Positions 16,064 to 24,502 of a DNA stretch of 64,000 nt are shown here, one piece after another (within the stretch, counting starts at the first letter, position 1; each line of letters begins with the position of its first letter). The translations under genes were made by a program, and so were the position numbers. The notes beneath the pieces are model-generated. The model saw only the letters and a list, made by a program, of their open reading frames with translations. It was not told where the DNA came from and made no database searches. The stretch spans positions 11,107 through 75,106 of the forward strand of contig CAJTTD010000010.1 in the NCBI GenBank assembly GCA_910579205.1, read 5' to 3'. Origin of the DNA: an uncultured Christensenella sp. GTDB taxonomy: Bacteria; Bacillota; Clostridia; Christensenellales; Pumilibacteraceae.

Positions 16064-16932
16064 GCGGAAGAGCAAATGAATGGCAAAAAGCCGAAATAGT
16101 ATCCGAGCTAAGGCATAGATTTCCGCTGAATATTTTATTGAAAATATCCCGTTTACCACGCAGCACTTATTATTACCACTTAAAACAAAGTCAAGAAGAT
16201 AAGTATAGTGAAGTCAAACAAGAGATAGAAAGTATCTTTACCGAGAACAAGCAGCGATACGGTTACCGTCGGATATTGCTTGCATTGCGTCAAAAAGGAA
16301 TAAATCTCAACCATAAAACGGTACACAAGCTAATGCGAAGCATGGGATTGCACGGTAAACGCCGTAAAAGCAAGTACAAATCGTATAAAGGCGAAGTCGG
16401 CAAGATAGCTCCGAATATATTAAGCCGCGACTTTGAAACAAATAAACCGTTTGAAAAGTTGGCAACCGACGTAACCGAGTTCGCGGTATGCGATGACAAG
16501 GTATATCTATCGCCGATACTTGACTTACATAACAACGAAGTAATAAGCTATTTGATTTCGACAAGTCCAAATTTTTGGCAAACGAGAGAAATGCTGAAAG
16601 GACTGTTCGACAAGATGCCGCAAGGTGCGACACCTATACTACATTCGGATCAAGGCTGGCAATACCAAATGAAAGAGTTTCAAAGACAACTTCAAGAACA
16701 CAACATTATCCAAAGCATGTCGAGAAAAGGCAACTGCTTGGATAACAGTGTAATGGAGAACTTTTTCGGGCGGTTGAAAGTGGAAATGTTTTACGGCGAA
16801 AAGTTTCAGACAGTGGACGAATTCGTCCACTGTCTGAAAGAGTACATACACTATTGGAACAACAAGAGGATATCTCTCACTCTAAACGGAATGAGTCCGG
16901 TGCAATACCGAACTCACTCACAAACTATCTAA
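16060..16932 (+). CDS. IS150-type transposase OrfB (DDE integrase core)
   Basis: A 290-residue catalytic half of an IS3-family transposase. It begins with an HTH_21-like segment (HRFPLNILLKISRLPRSTYYYHL), then a YGYRRI motif, and the rve core with the DDE residues in ATDVTEF, HSDQGWQY and NSVMENFFGRLK. The track of open codons in this frame extends upstream to 16033 and overlaps OrfA in the -1 register across an A7 run. The functional product is therefore probably an OrfAB fusion made by -1 frameshifting, with the TTG at 16060 only a nominal start. The core residues are intact. Confidence 0.9.
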   Translation: MSGRANEWQKAEIVSELRHRFPLNILLKISRLPRSTYYYHLKQSQEDKYSEVKQEIESIFTENKQRYGYRRILLALRQKGINLNHKTVHKLMRSMGLHGKRRKSKYKSYKGEVGKIAPNILSRDFETNKPFEKLATDVTEFAVCDDKVYLSPILDLHNNEVISYLISTSPNFWQTREMLKGLFDKMPQGATPILHSDQGWQYQMKEFQRQLQEHNIIQSMSRKGNCLDNSVMENFFGRLKVEMFYGEKFQTVDEFVHCLKEYIHYWNNKRISLTLNGMSPVQYRTHSQTI

Positions 16933-16974
16933 TTATTTTTCTGTCCAACTTTTGGGGTTCATAGCATATATTTT

Positions 16975-16985
16975 CGCACGGCTTT
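16975..16985 (-). terminator. Right arm of the split terminator (fba side)
   Basis: GCACGGCTTTT lies 20 bases beyond the fba stop codon. Its partner arm is now 1.3 kb away at 15631-15643, so fba has lost its original hairpin and may terminate elsewhere or read into the IS. Confidence 0.65.
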
Positions 16986-17004
16986 TGATGTTATATTAAA
17001 TATA

Positions 17005-17934
17005 TTACGCTTTGCCCGCGCAGCCCAATACGTGAACGAGTTTATGACGCACGCATTCGGTTACAAGCGTTCTGCCGTCGCTCAAATATTGACGGGGGTC
17101 GAAGTGCGAGGGGTTTTCGGCAAAGTGTTTGCGGATAGCCGCGGTAAACGCCAAGCGCAAGTCGGAGTCCACATTGATCTTGCAGACGGCGAGCGACGAC
17201 GCTTTTCTCAGCATGTCTTCGGGAATACCTTTCGCGCCGGGCATAGCTCCGCCGAAATCGTTGACCATTTTTACGTAGTCGGGGAGTACCGAGCTTGCGC
17301 CGTGGAGAACTACGGGGAACTTGGGCAAAAGGCTTGCCACTTTTTCGAGGATATCGAAGCGCAGTTTGGCTTCGCCTTTAAACTTGAACGCGCCGTGGCT
17401 GGTGCCTATGGCTATGGCGAGCGAATCTACGCCCGTCTTTGCTACAAATTCGGCGGCTTCTTCGGGATCGGTATAGAGCGCGTCCGATTCGGAAACTTTA
17501 ACGTTGTCTTCCACGCCCGCAAGTCTGCCGAGCTCGGCTTCTACGACGACGCCGTGGTCGTGCGCGTACTTGACTACTTGCGAAGTGATCTTTATGTTTT
17601 CCGCGAGCGGATGAGAAGAAGCGTCTATCATGACGGAAGTAAAACCGTATTTGATCGCGTCTACGCAAAGGTCGTAAGAGCTGCCGTGATCCAAGTGCAA
17701 GCAGATGGGCAGACCCGAATCTTCGACCGCCGCCTGGACCATTTTTGTGAGGTAAAGCGGGTTTGCGTATTTGATCGCGCTCGAAGAGACTTGAAGAATG
17801 AGCGGGGCTTTTTCTAACTTAGCGGCCTCGACTATGCCTTGGATAGTCTCCATGTTGTTTACGTTGAATGCGCCGATTGCATATCCGCCTTCGTAGGCTT
17901 TGGCGAACATGTCCTTTGTCGTTACTAACGGCAT
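17005..17934 (-). CDS. fba: Class II fructose-1,6-bisphosphate aldolase
   Basis: A 309-residue zinc-dependent aldolase that splits fructose bisphosphate into DHAP and glyceraldehyde 3-phosphate. Visible motifs: AIGAFNVNNMETIQ near the N-terminus, zinc and substrate ligands in LHLDHGSSYD (about 78-87), MIDASSHP, VEAELGRLAGVED, AIGTSHGAFKF, LHGASSVL and INVDSDLR. All are standard for the FbaA/GatY group. The ribosome site is GGAGG just upstream of ATG 17934. It is transcribed divergently from the M29 aminopeptidase. The original terminator has been interrupted by the IS element. Confidence 0.95.
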   Translation of the reverse strand: MPLVTTKDMFAKAYEGGYAIGAFNVNNMETIQGIVEAAKLEKAPLILQVSSSAIKYANPLYLTKMVQAAVEDSGLPICLHLDHGSSYDLCVDAIKYGFTSVMIDASSHPLAENIKITSQVVKYAHDHGVVVEAELGRLAGVEDNVKVSESDALYTDPEEAAEFVAKTGVDSLAIAIGTSHGAFKFKGEAKLRFDILEKVASLLPKFPVVLHGASSVLPDYVKMVNDFGGAMPGAKGIPEDMLRKASSLAVCKINVDSDLRLAFTAAIRKHFAENPSHFDPRQYLSDGRTLVTECVRHKLVHVLGCAGKA

Positions 17935-17962
17935 TATGGTTTCCTCCGAAATCTTTTTTTAC

Positions 17963-17991
17963 AGTATAGCATAATTCTTGTGATTTGACTA
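17963..17991 (-). promoter_or_regulatory. Promoter of fba
   Basis: Minus strand: TAGTCA (17991-17986), 17 bases, TATACT (17968-17963) preceded by TGC (extended -10). The sequence around this -10 (AAGAATTATGCTATACTGTAA) closely resembles that around the opposing promoter at 18000-18028. Confidence 0.75.
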
Positions 17992-17999
17992 CTGTTTTA

Positions 18000-18028
18000 T
18001 TGACTTTTTTTTCAAAAAGAATTATACT
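18000..18028 (+). promoter_or_regulatory. Promoter of the M29 aminopeptidase gene
   Basis: TTGACT at 18000-18005, 17 bases, TATACT at 18023-18028. Divergent from the fba promoter; the two -35 boxes lie only 8 bases apart. Confidence 0.8.
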
Positions 18029-18107
18029 GTAAAAAACGGTCGCGACCGCCGCATATGTGCTTAAAGACGCATAAAACGGCGGAAAGGCGCGGCAGGAGGC
18101 ATGGGTC

Positions 18108-19223
18108 ATGAAGGATGAAAGAATTGTAAAACTCGCGCGCAATCTCGTCAATTATTCGGTTGCCGCAAAAAAGGGCGACAAAGTACTCATAGAGGCGTTC
18201 GATGTGCCGTATCCGCTCGTTACCGAGCTTATCAAGGCAGTGTACGACGCGGGAGCGCAAGCATTTGTAACCAATATAGACACGCGCGTGCGCGCAGAGC
18301 TGTTAAAGGGCGCGAGCGACGCGCAGCTCGAGCTTTGGGCTAAGCACGACGCGGCGGTCATGTCCGATATGGATTGCTATATAGGCGTGCGCGGCGCAGA
18401 CAACGCTTACGAAAATTCTATCGTTTCCGCGGAGCGCATGGATAAATACATGAGCATTTATTCGCATCCCGTACATCACGAGATACGCGTTAAAAAGACG
18501 CGCTGGGTGGTTCTTCGGTATCCTTCGCCGTCCATGGCGCAGCTTGCGGGAATGTCGACCGAGCAGTTTGAAGATCATTACTTCAATGTGTGCAATCTCG
18601 ACTACTCCAAAATGGACAAGGCGATGACACCGCTGCAACGTCTTTTGGACAAGACGGACAAAGTGCGCATAGTGGCAAAAGACACCGATATATCGTTCTC
18701 GATTAAAGACATACCTTCAGTCAAGTGCGCGGGCGGGCTTAATATTCCCGACGGCGAGATATACACTGCGCCCGTAAAGAACTCCGTAAACGGCGTTATA
18801 ACGTACAACACTCCGTCCGTGTACAACGGGACCAAGTTCGACTGGGTGCGCTTGACTTTTAAGGACGGAAAGATAATCGACTCGGACAGTTCCGCCAAAG
18901 ACAAGTCGGACGCGATTTTCGACACGGACGAAGGCGCGCGGTACGTCGGCGAGTTTGCGCTCGGCGTAAATCCGTTTATCAACGACGCTATAGGCGATAT
19001 ATTGTTTGACGAAAAGATCTCCGGCTCTATACATTTTACGCCCGGTTGCTGCTACGACGACGCGTACAACGGCAATATTTCGGCGGTGCATTGGGACTTG
19101 GTTTTGCGCCAGACCCCCGAGTGCGGCGGCGGAAAGATATATTTCGACGACGTGCTTATCCGCGAAAACGGACGGTTCGTGCTCAAAGAGTTGGAATGTC
19201 TCAACCCCGAAAATCTGAAATAA
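18108..19223 (+). CDS. M29-family metallo-aminopeptidase
   Basis: A 371-residue cytosolic leucyl-type aminopeptidase of the thermophilic M29 (AmpS/PepS) family, which removes N-terminal residues from peptides with two metal ions. Family stretches are visible: GGLNIPDGEIYTAP (metal-ligand Glu), RYVGEFALGVNP, EKISGSIHFTPG, and SAVHWDLVL near the C-terminus with the conserved His and Asp. The start ATG 18108 follows GGAGG-like AGGAGG at about 18094. The next gene begins 22 bases downstream and probably shares the transcript. The exact peptide preference is unknown. Confidence 0.9.
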   Translation: MKDERIVKLARNLVNYSVAAKKGDKVLIEAFDVPYPLVTELIKAVYDAGAQAFVTNIDTRVRAELLKGASDAQLELWAKHDAAVMSDMDCYIGVRGADNAYENSIVSAERMDKYMSIYSHPVHHEIRVKKTRWVVLRYPSPSMAQLAGMSTEQFEDHYFNVCNLDYSKMDKAMTPLQRLLDKTDKVRIVAKDTDISFSIKDIPSVKCAGGLNIPDGEIYTAPVKNSVNGVITYNTPSVYNGTKFDWVRLTFKDGKIIDSDSSAKDKSDAIFDTDEGARYVGEFALGVNPFINDAIGDILFDEKISGSIHFTPGCCYDDAYNGNISAVHWDLVLRQTPECGGGKIYFDDVLIRENGRFVLKELECLNPENLK

Positions 19224-19245
19224 AACTTATAAGGTAAAACATACT

Positions 19246-19953
19246 ATGTTTGAACTCAAATACAAAATAACCGACGGCGATCTGCTCAAAGTCAACAAGC
19301 GCGTAATGTGGTCGTATTTTATTCCGTATCTTGCGGTCGCGCTGTTGGGCATAGGCGCGGGCGTTGCGGCTACGGTGATCAGACCGTCCACGTCGATATT
19401 CGTTCTCGGCATTATATTGATAGTTCTCGGTGCGGTGCTATTGGCTTGCACTGTCATGCTCGCTGTAGCTCCCAAGAGCTTTGTGGCGAGCGCGCTCGAA
19501 ACGAGTGATTCTATCGAACGCAATGTCAAGTTTACCGAAACGGGCGTTACCGTCTCTACGGACGGGCAGAGCGATATAACGTTCGGTTACGGCAGCATGC
19601 TAAAAGCTCGGCGCATAGGCAAGACGGAGCTTTTGGCGCTGTACGTGGATAAGGACATCGTTCTCGTCGTAAAGGATACGGAAAGTTCGGCTTCTGTCGA
19701 CGAAGTTTACGAGTATGTATCGGCTAAGATAAAGGACAGCCGTACACTATCCGAGCCGCAAACAGCTGTCGAGCCTAAAGCGGCAAAAGCAAACGAAGGG
19801 GACGATCGAGACGGCGATGTTGCCGCCGACTCCAAAGATACGGTAGAGAAGAGCACGGATAATGCGGAAAACGTCGACAACGAAAGCGCGGATAGTGCGG
19901 AAGATAAAGGCGGCGAAGCGCAGCCCGACGGCGGCGACGGTAAAGCCGAATAA
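19246..19953 (+). CDS. YcxB-like membrane protein with acidic tail
   Basis: A 235-residue protein. Two adjacent transmembrane helices occupy roughly residues 24-46 and 50-74. They are followed by a cytosolic YcxB-like domain (FTETGVTVST ... FGYGSMLKARRIGKTELLAL ... IVLVVKD, about 95-150), and a strongly acidic low-complexity tail (about 165-235) rich in Asp, Glu, Ala and Lys. The YcxB family is widespread in Firmicutes and its function is not known. It lies 22 bases after the M29 aminopeptidase and upstream of gap, which has its own promoter. The assignment rests on topology and the domain pattern, so it is moderate. Confidence 0.6.
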   Translation: MFELKYKITDGDLLKVNKRVMWSYFIPYLAVALLGIGAGVAATVIRPSTSIFVLGIILIVLGAVLLACTVMLAVAPKSFVASALETSDSIERNVKFTETGVTVSTDGQSDITFGYGSMLKARRIGKTELLALYVDKDIVLVVKDTESSASVDEVYEYVSAKIKDSRTLSEPQTAVEPKAAKANEGDDRDGDVAADSKDTVEKSTDNAENVDNESADSAEDKGGEAQPDGGDGKAE

Positions 19954-19991
19954 AATAACTGCGCAAAAAATCGCAAGGCGCGAAAAAAGGT

Positions 19992-20020
19992 TTGACTAAC
20001 CGCCATAAAGGTGGTAAAAT
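19992..20020 (+). promoter_or_regulatory. Promoter of gap
   Basis: TTGACT at 19992-19997, 17 bases, TAAAAT at 20015-20020; GGAGG ribosome site at 20043-20047. Confidence 0.8.
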
Positions 20021-20052
20021 ATAATAAATCAAAAAAACTTTCGGAGGTTTTT

Positions 20053-21090
20053 ATGTCTAACGTAAAAGTTGCAATCAACGGATTCGGACGCATCGGTCGT
20101 CTCGCGTTTCGTCAAATGTTCGGTGCCAAGGGTTACGATATCGTTGCTATCAACGACCTTACCAAACCCTCGATGCTTGCCAATCTTTTGAAGTACGACA
20201 CCGCGCAAAAAGGCTACTGCGGCGTTATCGGCGAGAATCTGCACACCGTTTCTGCCGACGACGAAGCCAACACCATCACCGTTGACGGCAAGACTTTGAA
20301 GATCTACGCGGAAAAGGACGCCAAGGATCTGCCTTGGGGCAAGCTCGGCGTAGACGTAGTTCTCGAATGCACGGGCTTCTACTGCTCTAAGGAAAAGTCC
20401 ATGGCGCATATAAATGCGGGCGCAAAGAAAGTAGTTATTTCCGCTCCCGCAGGCAATGATCTTAAGACCGTTGTTTTCAGCGTCAACGAAAATACGCTCG
20501 ACAAAGGCGATCAGATCATCTCCGCGGCGAGCTGCACCACCAACTGCCTTGCTCCCATGGCAAAAGTTCTCAACGATTACGCGCCTGTTCAATCGGGTAT
20601 AATGAGCACAATCCACGCTTACACCGGCGATCAGATGATCCTCGACGGACCGCATCGCAAAGGCGATATGCGCCGTGCGCGCGCTGGCGCAGCCAACATC
20701 GTTCCCAACTCCACGGGCGCGGCTAAGGCTATCGGTTTGGTAATTCCCGAGCTTAACGGCAAGCTCATCGGTTCGGCTCAGCGCGTTCCCGTTCCCACCG
20801 GTTCGACCACTATCTTGACCGCGGTCGTTAAGGGCAAGGACGTAACCAAAGAGGGCATCAACGCCGCCATGAAGAACGCCGCTTCCGAATCGTTCGGATA
20901 CAACGAGGATCAAATCGTTTCTTCCGACGTTATAGGCATGAGATACGGCAGCTTGTTCGACGCGACCCAGACCATGGTATCCAAGGTCGGCGACGATCTT
21001 TACCAAGTCCAAGTCGTTTCGTGGTACGACAACGAAAACTCTTACACCAGCCAGATGGTAAGAACCATAAAATACTTCGCAGAACTGTAA
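20053..21090 (+). CDS. gap: Glyceraldehyde-3-phosphate dehydrogenase
   Basis: A 345-residue glycolytic GAPDH that oxidises glyceraldehyde 3-phosphate with NAD and phosphate. It has the Rossmann signature INGFGRIGRLAFR at the N-terminus, catalytic cysteine in ISAASCTTNCLAP (Cys161), HAYTGDQ, the GAANIVPNSTGAA loop, and SWYDNENSYTSQ near the end. ATG 20053 is chosen from the GGAGG at 20043-20047 and the MSNVKVAINGFG start; the frame upstream overlaps the promoter. A strong terminator follows, so it is monocistronic. Codon choice looks more C/G-ending than in its neighbours, consistent with high expression. Confidence 0.97.
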   Translation: MSNVKVAINGFGRIGRLAFRQMFGAKGYDIVAINDLTKPSMLANLLKYDTAQKGYCGVIGENLHTVSADDEANTITVDGKTLKIYAEKDAKDLPWGKLGVDVVLECTGFYCSKEKSMAHINAGAKKVVISAPAGNDLKTVVFSVNENTLDKGDQIISAASCTTNCLAPMAKVLNDYAPVQSGIMSTIHAYTGDQMILDGPHRKGDMRRARAGAANIVPNSTGAAKAIGLVIPELNGKLIGSAQRVPVPTGSTTILTAVVKGKDVTKEGINAAMKNAASESFGYNEDQIVSSDVIGMRYGSLFDATQTMVSKVGDDLYQVQVVSWYDNENSYTSQMVRTIKYFAEL

Positions 21091-21112
21091 TAACATTAAA
21101 CATTAAACATCA

Positions 21113-21143
21113 AACGCCTCCGCGCAAAGCGGAGGCGTTTTTG
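21113..21143 (+). terminator. Terminator of gap
   Basis: ACGCCTCCGC (21114-21123) and GCGGAGGCGT (21129-21138) form a perfect 10-pair stem with loop GCAAA, followed by TTTTTG. Confidence 0.92.
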
Positions 21144-21175
21144 TATGCGTGATTTTTTGGACGGGTGATCGCGTA

Positions 21176-21451
21176 TTAGGCGACGAGCCGCAATATAAGC
21201 GCCGCAGTCGATATAATAAGCGCCGATAGATCGATAAAGAACGCAATGCGGCAAAGCTTGGAGCGCAGAAAGAACGCGGTCAAGCCGACGGAAAGCGCGG
21301 ACGCGGTTATTCCTATTACCGTTGTGGGCGCGGCGACTACCGTCATTTGCGGCACGGTAACGGAAAGATACGAAGTAACGAGAGCCAATACGGATATAGT
21401 AACGATCGCTGCCGCTGCTATCAATGAAAGGATGGGAACTATCTTGTTCAT
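21176..21451 (-). CDS. Small hydrophobic membrane protein, unknown
   Basis: About 91 residues from ATG 21451 (MNKIVPILS). Three hydrophobic segments cover most of the sequence (about 4-25, 38-58, 65-88), with Arg/Lys only between the second and third, so it is probably a triple-pass membrane protein. I do not recognise the family. A promoter-like TCGACT-17-TACAAT lies so close upstream on the minus strand that the transcript might begin at or next to the ATG; no ribosome site is visible. It faces gap and is divergent from the CotH-like gene. Coding status is plausible but not certain. Confidence 0.45.
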   Translation of the reverse strand: MNKIVPILSLIAAAAIVTISVLALVTSYLSVTVPQMTVVAAPTTVIGITASALSVGLTAFFLRSKLCRIAFFIDLSALIISTAALILRLVA

Positions 21452-21538
21452 GTTGATATTGTACAACAATGGTTTTGTAAAGTCGAGGGTTTAACGCCGC
21501 AAATAAATATTATAATTAGGTAAAAGTGAGAAATTCGC

Positions 21539-21567
21539 TTGATGTTTCGATCGGCTTCTGATATAAT
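21539..21567 (+). promoter_or_regulatory. Promoter of the CotH-like gene
   Basis: TTGATG at 21539-21544, 17 bases, TATAAT at 21562-21567. The ATG at 21574 is just 7 bases after the -10, so the mRNA would be leaderless. Confidence 0.75.
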
Positions 21568-21573
21568 GTGTAT

Positions 21574-23604
21574 ATGAAAAAAATAGTTTCTGTAATATCG
21601 GCGGTGATGACGGGGGTCTGTTTGTGTGCGTGCACGGGTGCGCACGAGCATACATATTCCCAAATTTGGTCGAAGGACGACAGCGGACATTGGCATGCTT
21701 CCACGTGCGGACACAATGTTACGGCGGACGACGGCGAGCATGAATTCAGCGGCGGCAGTTGCACTGTTTGCGGCTACAAAAAAACAAGCACGCCGCCCAC
21801 AGTGGACCATAAGCATACTTTTTCGGAAGAATGGTCTTTCGATGATTATTATCATTGGCATGAAGCCACGTGCGGGCATAACGTTATCGACGGCAAAACC
21901 CAGCACGACATGGCGGGCGACGATTGCAGCGTCTGCGATTACGTTCAGCCCGAACACGGCGGCAATGACGGCGATAACGAAGGCGACGGGGATAAACCGG
22001 TAACAGTCAAGTTTTTGGCGGGCGACGGCGCGTTCCGAGACGGCAAAAACGGCTATACAGCTATAGCCGACGGGGACGGACACGTGTCGATATCAGCCGA
22101 TCCCGTGCGCGACGGGCATGCGTTCGACGGCTGGTACGACGGTGCGGAAAAGTTCGATCCGTCAATGAGTTTTGGCGAAAACAAAGCGTTTACCGCCAAA
22201 TACGTGAGCGGCAACACGGACGAAGTGTACGCGGCGCTGTTTGACGAACGGTCTACGGTCGGCATAGACATGGATATGTCGGACGCGGAATGGAAAAAGC
22301 TCGATCGCGACTACACCGAGTTCAAGAACAAAGGCGGCAAATCGCCTATATATCGGCTTGCGGACAGCGTTACTGTCAGTATAAACAGCGACGGAAAAAC
22401 GCTCGACTACTATTACGAAGAAGTGGGCGTGCGCATGAAAGGCAATACGTCCCGCCACAATTTTTATAACGACTCGGGATTTTACAACAACATTCACATG
22501 AAGCTGTCCTTCAAGCAGACGTTTGACGACGTGGAGGACGGATACAGCGAGGACGAGTTAAAAGTTTGGGACGATCTCGACGCGCGCGAGGCGAGAAAAG
22601 ACCGCATGTTCGGCGGCATGGAAAAGATAGACATTAAGTACAATTCGACGAGCGACGAAAGCTACGTGCGCGAAATGTACGCAATGAAGCTGTTCCGCGA
22701 AAACGGCGTTGTCGCGCCCAACATAACGCTTTGTTCGCTCACTGCGCTCGAAAAAGATTCGGTAAAAAAGAATCTCGGCGTGTATAGGATACACGAGACG
22801 ATAGACGAAGCATTCGTTGCACGCAAATTCGGCGACGAAACGGCGGGCGATCTTTGGAAATGCACATATTCGAGCAAAGGGCCTGCCGACATGACGTACT
22901 ACGATCTCGATAACAGAGTGGGAGTGGAGGACGAACTTAAAGGCGAGTTCTATTCTTACGACAAAAAGACGAATAAGAAAAAGGACAAAGTTACGGGCGA
23001 GCGCGATCTTACGTCGATCAAAAACTTTATAAACGCGGTAAACAGCTCGAACGACATATCGGAATACTTGGACACGGAAAATTTCGCTAAGTTCGAGGCG
23101 GTCAACTATATCCTCGGCAACCCCGACTGCATTCGCAACAATTACAACAACTACTATCTGTATTTCCGCAAGAGCGACGGTAAAGCCGTCGTTATACCGT
23201 ACGACTACGACCGCTGTTTGGGCATAACAAAAGATTGGGATCCCACGGGCAGCGCAAGCATGCATGTAAGACCGTACGACAAGCAAATAGCCGCCAACGG
23301 CAGCGATCAAAACAACCCTATCTATAAAAAGCTAATATGCCAAGGCGCGCCGTACGGCGAAGGTACTACGCTCGATATGTATAGAACGGAGCTTTTGCGT
23401 TTGGCGGACTCGGCGCAAGTATCTGCGGAAAGCTTTAACGCGTATGTCTCGGCATACCGCGCCAAGTATGAAAACGTACCCGCAACGGCGATCAATTCCA
23501 ACTCGCTGCGTTTCGGCGCGGACAATACGGGCAATGTGTCATACGAAAATTACATATCTACCAAGCTCCAAACTTTGGCGGATAATATCGATAATTACAG
23601 ATGA
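21574..23604 (+). CDS. CotH-kinase-family lipoprotein with His/Cys repeats
   Basis: A 676-residue exported protein. The signal peptide ends in a lipobox (VCLCACTG, modified Cys about residue 17-19). Two repeats of about 50 residues follow, each with H-x-H, GHWH or YHWHEATCGH and a C-x2-C pair, which look metal-binding. Next is a Gly/Asp-rich InlB-B-like repeat (about 145-215, GWYDG), and then a CotH protein-kinase-like domain (about 230-675) with VRMKGNTSRH, IDIKYN, and the catalytic-looking YDYDRCLG. CotH kinases phosphorylate spore-coat proteins in Bacillus; exported clostridial relatives are common but unassigned. The ATG lies 7 bases after the -10 and no ribosome site is visible, so translation may be leaderless. 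Confidence 0.82.
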   Translation: MKKIVSVISAVMTGVCLCACTGAHEHTYSQIWSKDDSGHWHASTCGHNVTADDGEHEFSGGSCTVCGYKKTSTPPTVDHKHTFSEEWSFDDYYHWHEATCGHNVIDGKTQHDMAGDDCSVCDYVQPEHGGNDGDNEGDGDKPVTVKFLAGDGAFRDGKNGYTAIADGDGHVSISADPVRDGHAFDGWYDGAEKFDPSMSFGENKAFTAKYVSGNTDEVYAALFDERSTVGIDMDMSDAEWKKLDRDYTEFKNKGGKSPIYRLADSVTVSINSDGKTLDYYYEEVGVRMKGNTSRHNFYNDSGFYNNIHMKLSFKQTFDDVEDGYSEDELKVWDDLDAREARKDRMFGGMEKIDIKYNSTSDESYVREMYAMKLFRENGVVAPNITLCSLTALEKDSVKKNLGVYRIHETIDEAFVARKFGDETAGDLWKCTYSSKGPADMTYYDLDNRVGVEDELKGEFYSYDKKTNKKKDKVTGERDLTSIKNFINAVNSSNDISEYLDTENFAKFEAVNYILGNPDCIRNNYNNYYLYFRKSDGKAVVIPYDYDRCLGITKDWDPTGSASMHVRPYDKQIAANGSDQNNPIYKKLICQGAPYGEGTTLDMYRTELLRLADSAQVSAESFNAYVSAYRAKYENVPATAINSNSLRFGADNTGNVSYENYISTKLQTLADNIDNYR

Positions 23605-23651
23605 TAGTCTGAAAAAATGCGGACAACACGCCCGCATGACGCCGCAAAAAG

Positions 23652-23681
23652 TTGACAACGCCGTTAAAGCGGGAGTATAAT
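23652..23681 (+). promoter_or_regulatory. Promoter of the zinc-ribbon gene
   Basis: TTGACA at 23652-23657, 18 bases, TATAAT at 23676-23681; AGAGG ribosome site before ATG 23716. Confidence 0.85.
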
Positions 23682-23715
23682 ATTACCGTAAAGCGAGTTA
23701 AAGAGGTTTGATACA

Positions 23716-24237
23716 ATGCTTTGTCCGCAGTGCGGTTACGACGTGGGTAATGAACATAGATGTAAAAGATGCGGTTACGAGATAAAGACCCTTGCGACCG
23801 TTGACGAATCGCGCCGAAAAGAAGAAGAAAAAGAACCTACAAAGATCATAGATCCGCGGGATACGTATATAACAAGCGAATACGGCGATTTCGACGTTTT
23901 CGGCGACGGATTTTCCGATCCGTTCGACGCGCTGTTCGGCAGCATATTCGACCCGATAGGCGATCTTTTGGGCGGTTTATTCGGATTTGACGTAAAGCCG
24001 TTCGGTCGCAGCAATCAAAGGGTGAATATGTATCCCGACGACAAGCCGCAGAAAAAACGAAAGCAAGGTCCTATAGTGGAAGTGGACGAAGTGGAGGTCA
24101 TTAGCGACGACGAGCCGCAGAAATCGGTAAAACCCGAACAAGCCGCGCCGCAAAACGATACAAGCGACAAAAAACAAAGCGGCGGACAGTCTGCGTCGAG
24201 CAAAAGCTCGTTTAAGAACAAACGCGGCAGAAAATAA
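23716..24237 (+). CDS. Small zinc-ribbon protein of unknown function
   Basis: A 173-residue protein. The N-terminus has two C-x2-C pairs (MLCPQCGYD ... CKRCGYE), a clear zinc ribbon. The middle (about 50-95) is rich in Phe, Gly and Asp (DVFGDGFSDPFDALFGSIFDPIGDLLGGLFGF), possibly amphipathic or a membrane-associating segment. The C-terminal 75 residues are charged and low-complexity, ending in lysine/arginine-rich sequence. I do not recognise a family. It has a consensus promoter and its own terminator, so it is a single-gene unit and likely well expressed. Confidence 0.6.
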   Translation: MLCPQCGYDVGNEHRCKRCGYEIKTLATVDESRRKEEEKEPTKIIDPRDTYITSEYGDFDVFGDGFSDPFDALFGSIFDPIGDLLGGLFGFDVKPFGRSNQRVNMYPDDKPQKKRKQGPIVEVDEVEVISDDEPQKSVKPEQAAPQNDTSDKKQSGGQSASSKSSFKNKRGRK

Positions 24238-24259
24238 CAATAACATAACCGAGCCTAAG

Positions 24260-24284
24260 GCGTTCGCATTGCGAGCGCTTTTTA
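24260..24284 (+). terminator. Terminator of the zinc-ribbon gene
   Basis: GCGTTCGC (24260-24267) pairs with GCGAGCGC (24271-24278) with one G-T wobble, followed by TTTTT. Confidence 0.85.
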
Positions 24285-24502
24285 GTATCCCGAGATATGT
24301 AACAACGCAATACTGTTATCGAATAGCCGCGGTCAATGCAGTCGTGCGTTAAAAAACGTCATACTAAATAATTCGATAATTCGCGATGGTCAACCGAATG
24401 CGACTTTATTTAAAATTTTTACGGCTGTCATTCGCGAACGGTGAATCATAATGCGACAGCAACACAAACGAAATTAAAGCCGCGCAATGTTATAATGCAA
24501 AC
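24285..24502. other. AT-rich intergenic stretch without a gene
   Basis: No open frame with a ribosome site and no terminator were seen. A TATAAT at 24490-24495 lies just ahead of the first 132-bp repeat in the same place as the TATAAT that ends each repeat, so it may be the remnant of a further, degenerate repeat. Confidence 0.4.

Larger units (their letters stand above)
15647..16966 (+). mobile_element. IS3-family (IS150-like) insertion sequence
   Basis: Terminal inverted repeats of 24 bases: TGAAATGCACCCCAAAAGTT... at 15648-15671 and its imperfect inverse at 16943-16966 (4 mismatches), with TG...CA ends. Inside are overlapping orfA and orfB with a DDE integrase core. The flanks carry TAT at 15644-15646 and 16967-16969, a likely 3-base target duplication if one extra C at 15647 is counted as part of the element. 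The element has split a terminator hairpin. OrfA carries an extra A in a run near its start, so present activity is uncertain. Confidence 0.88.
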
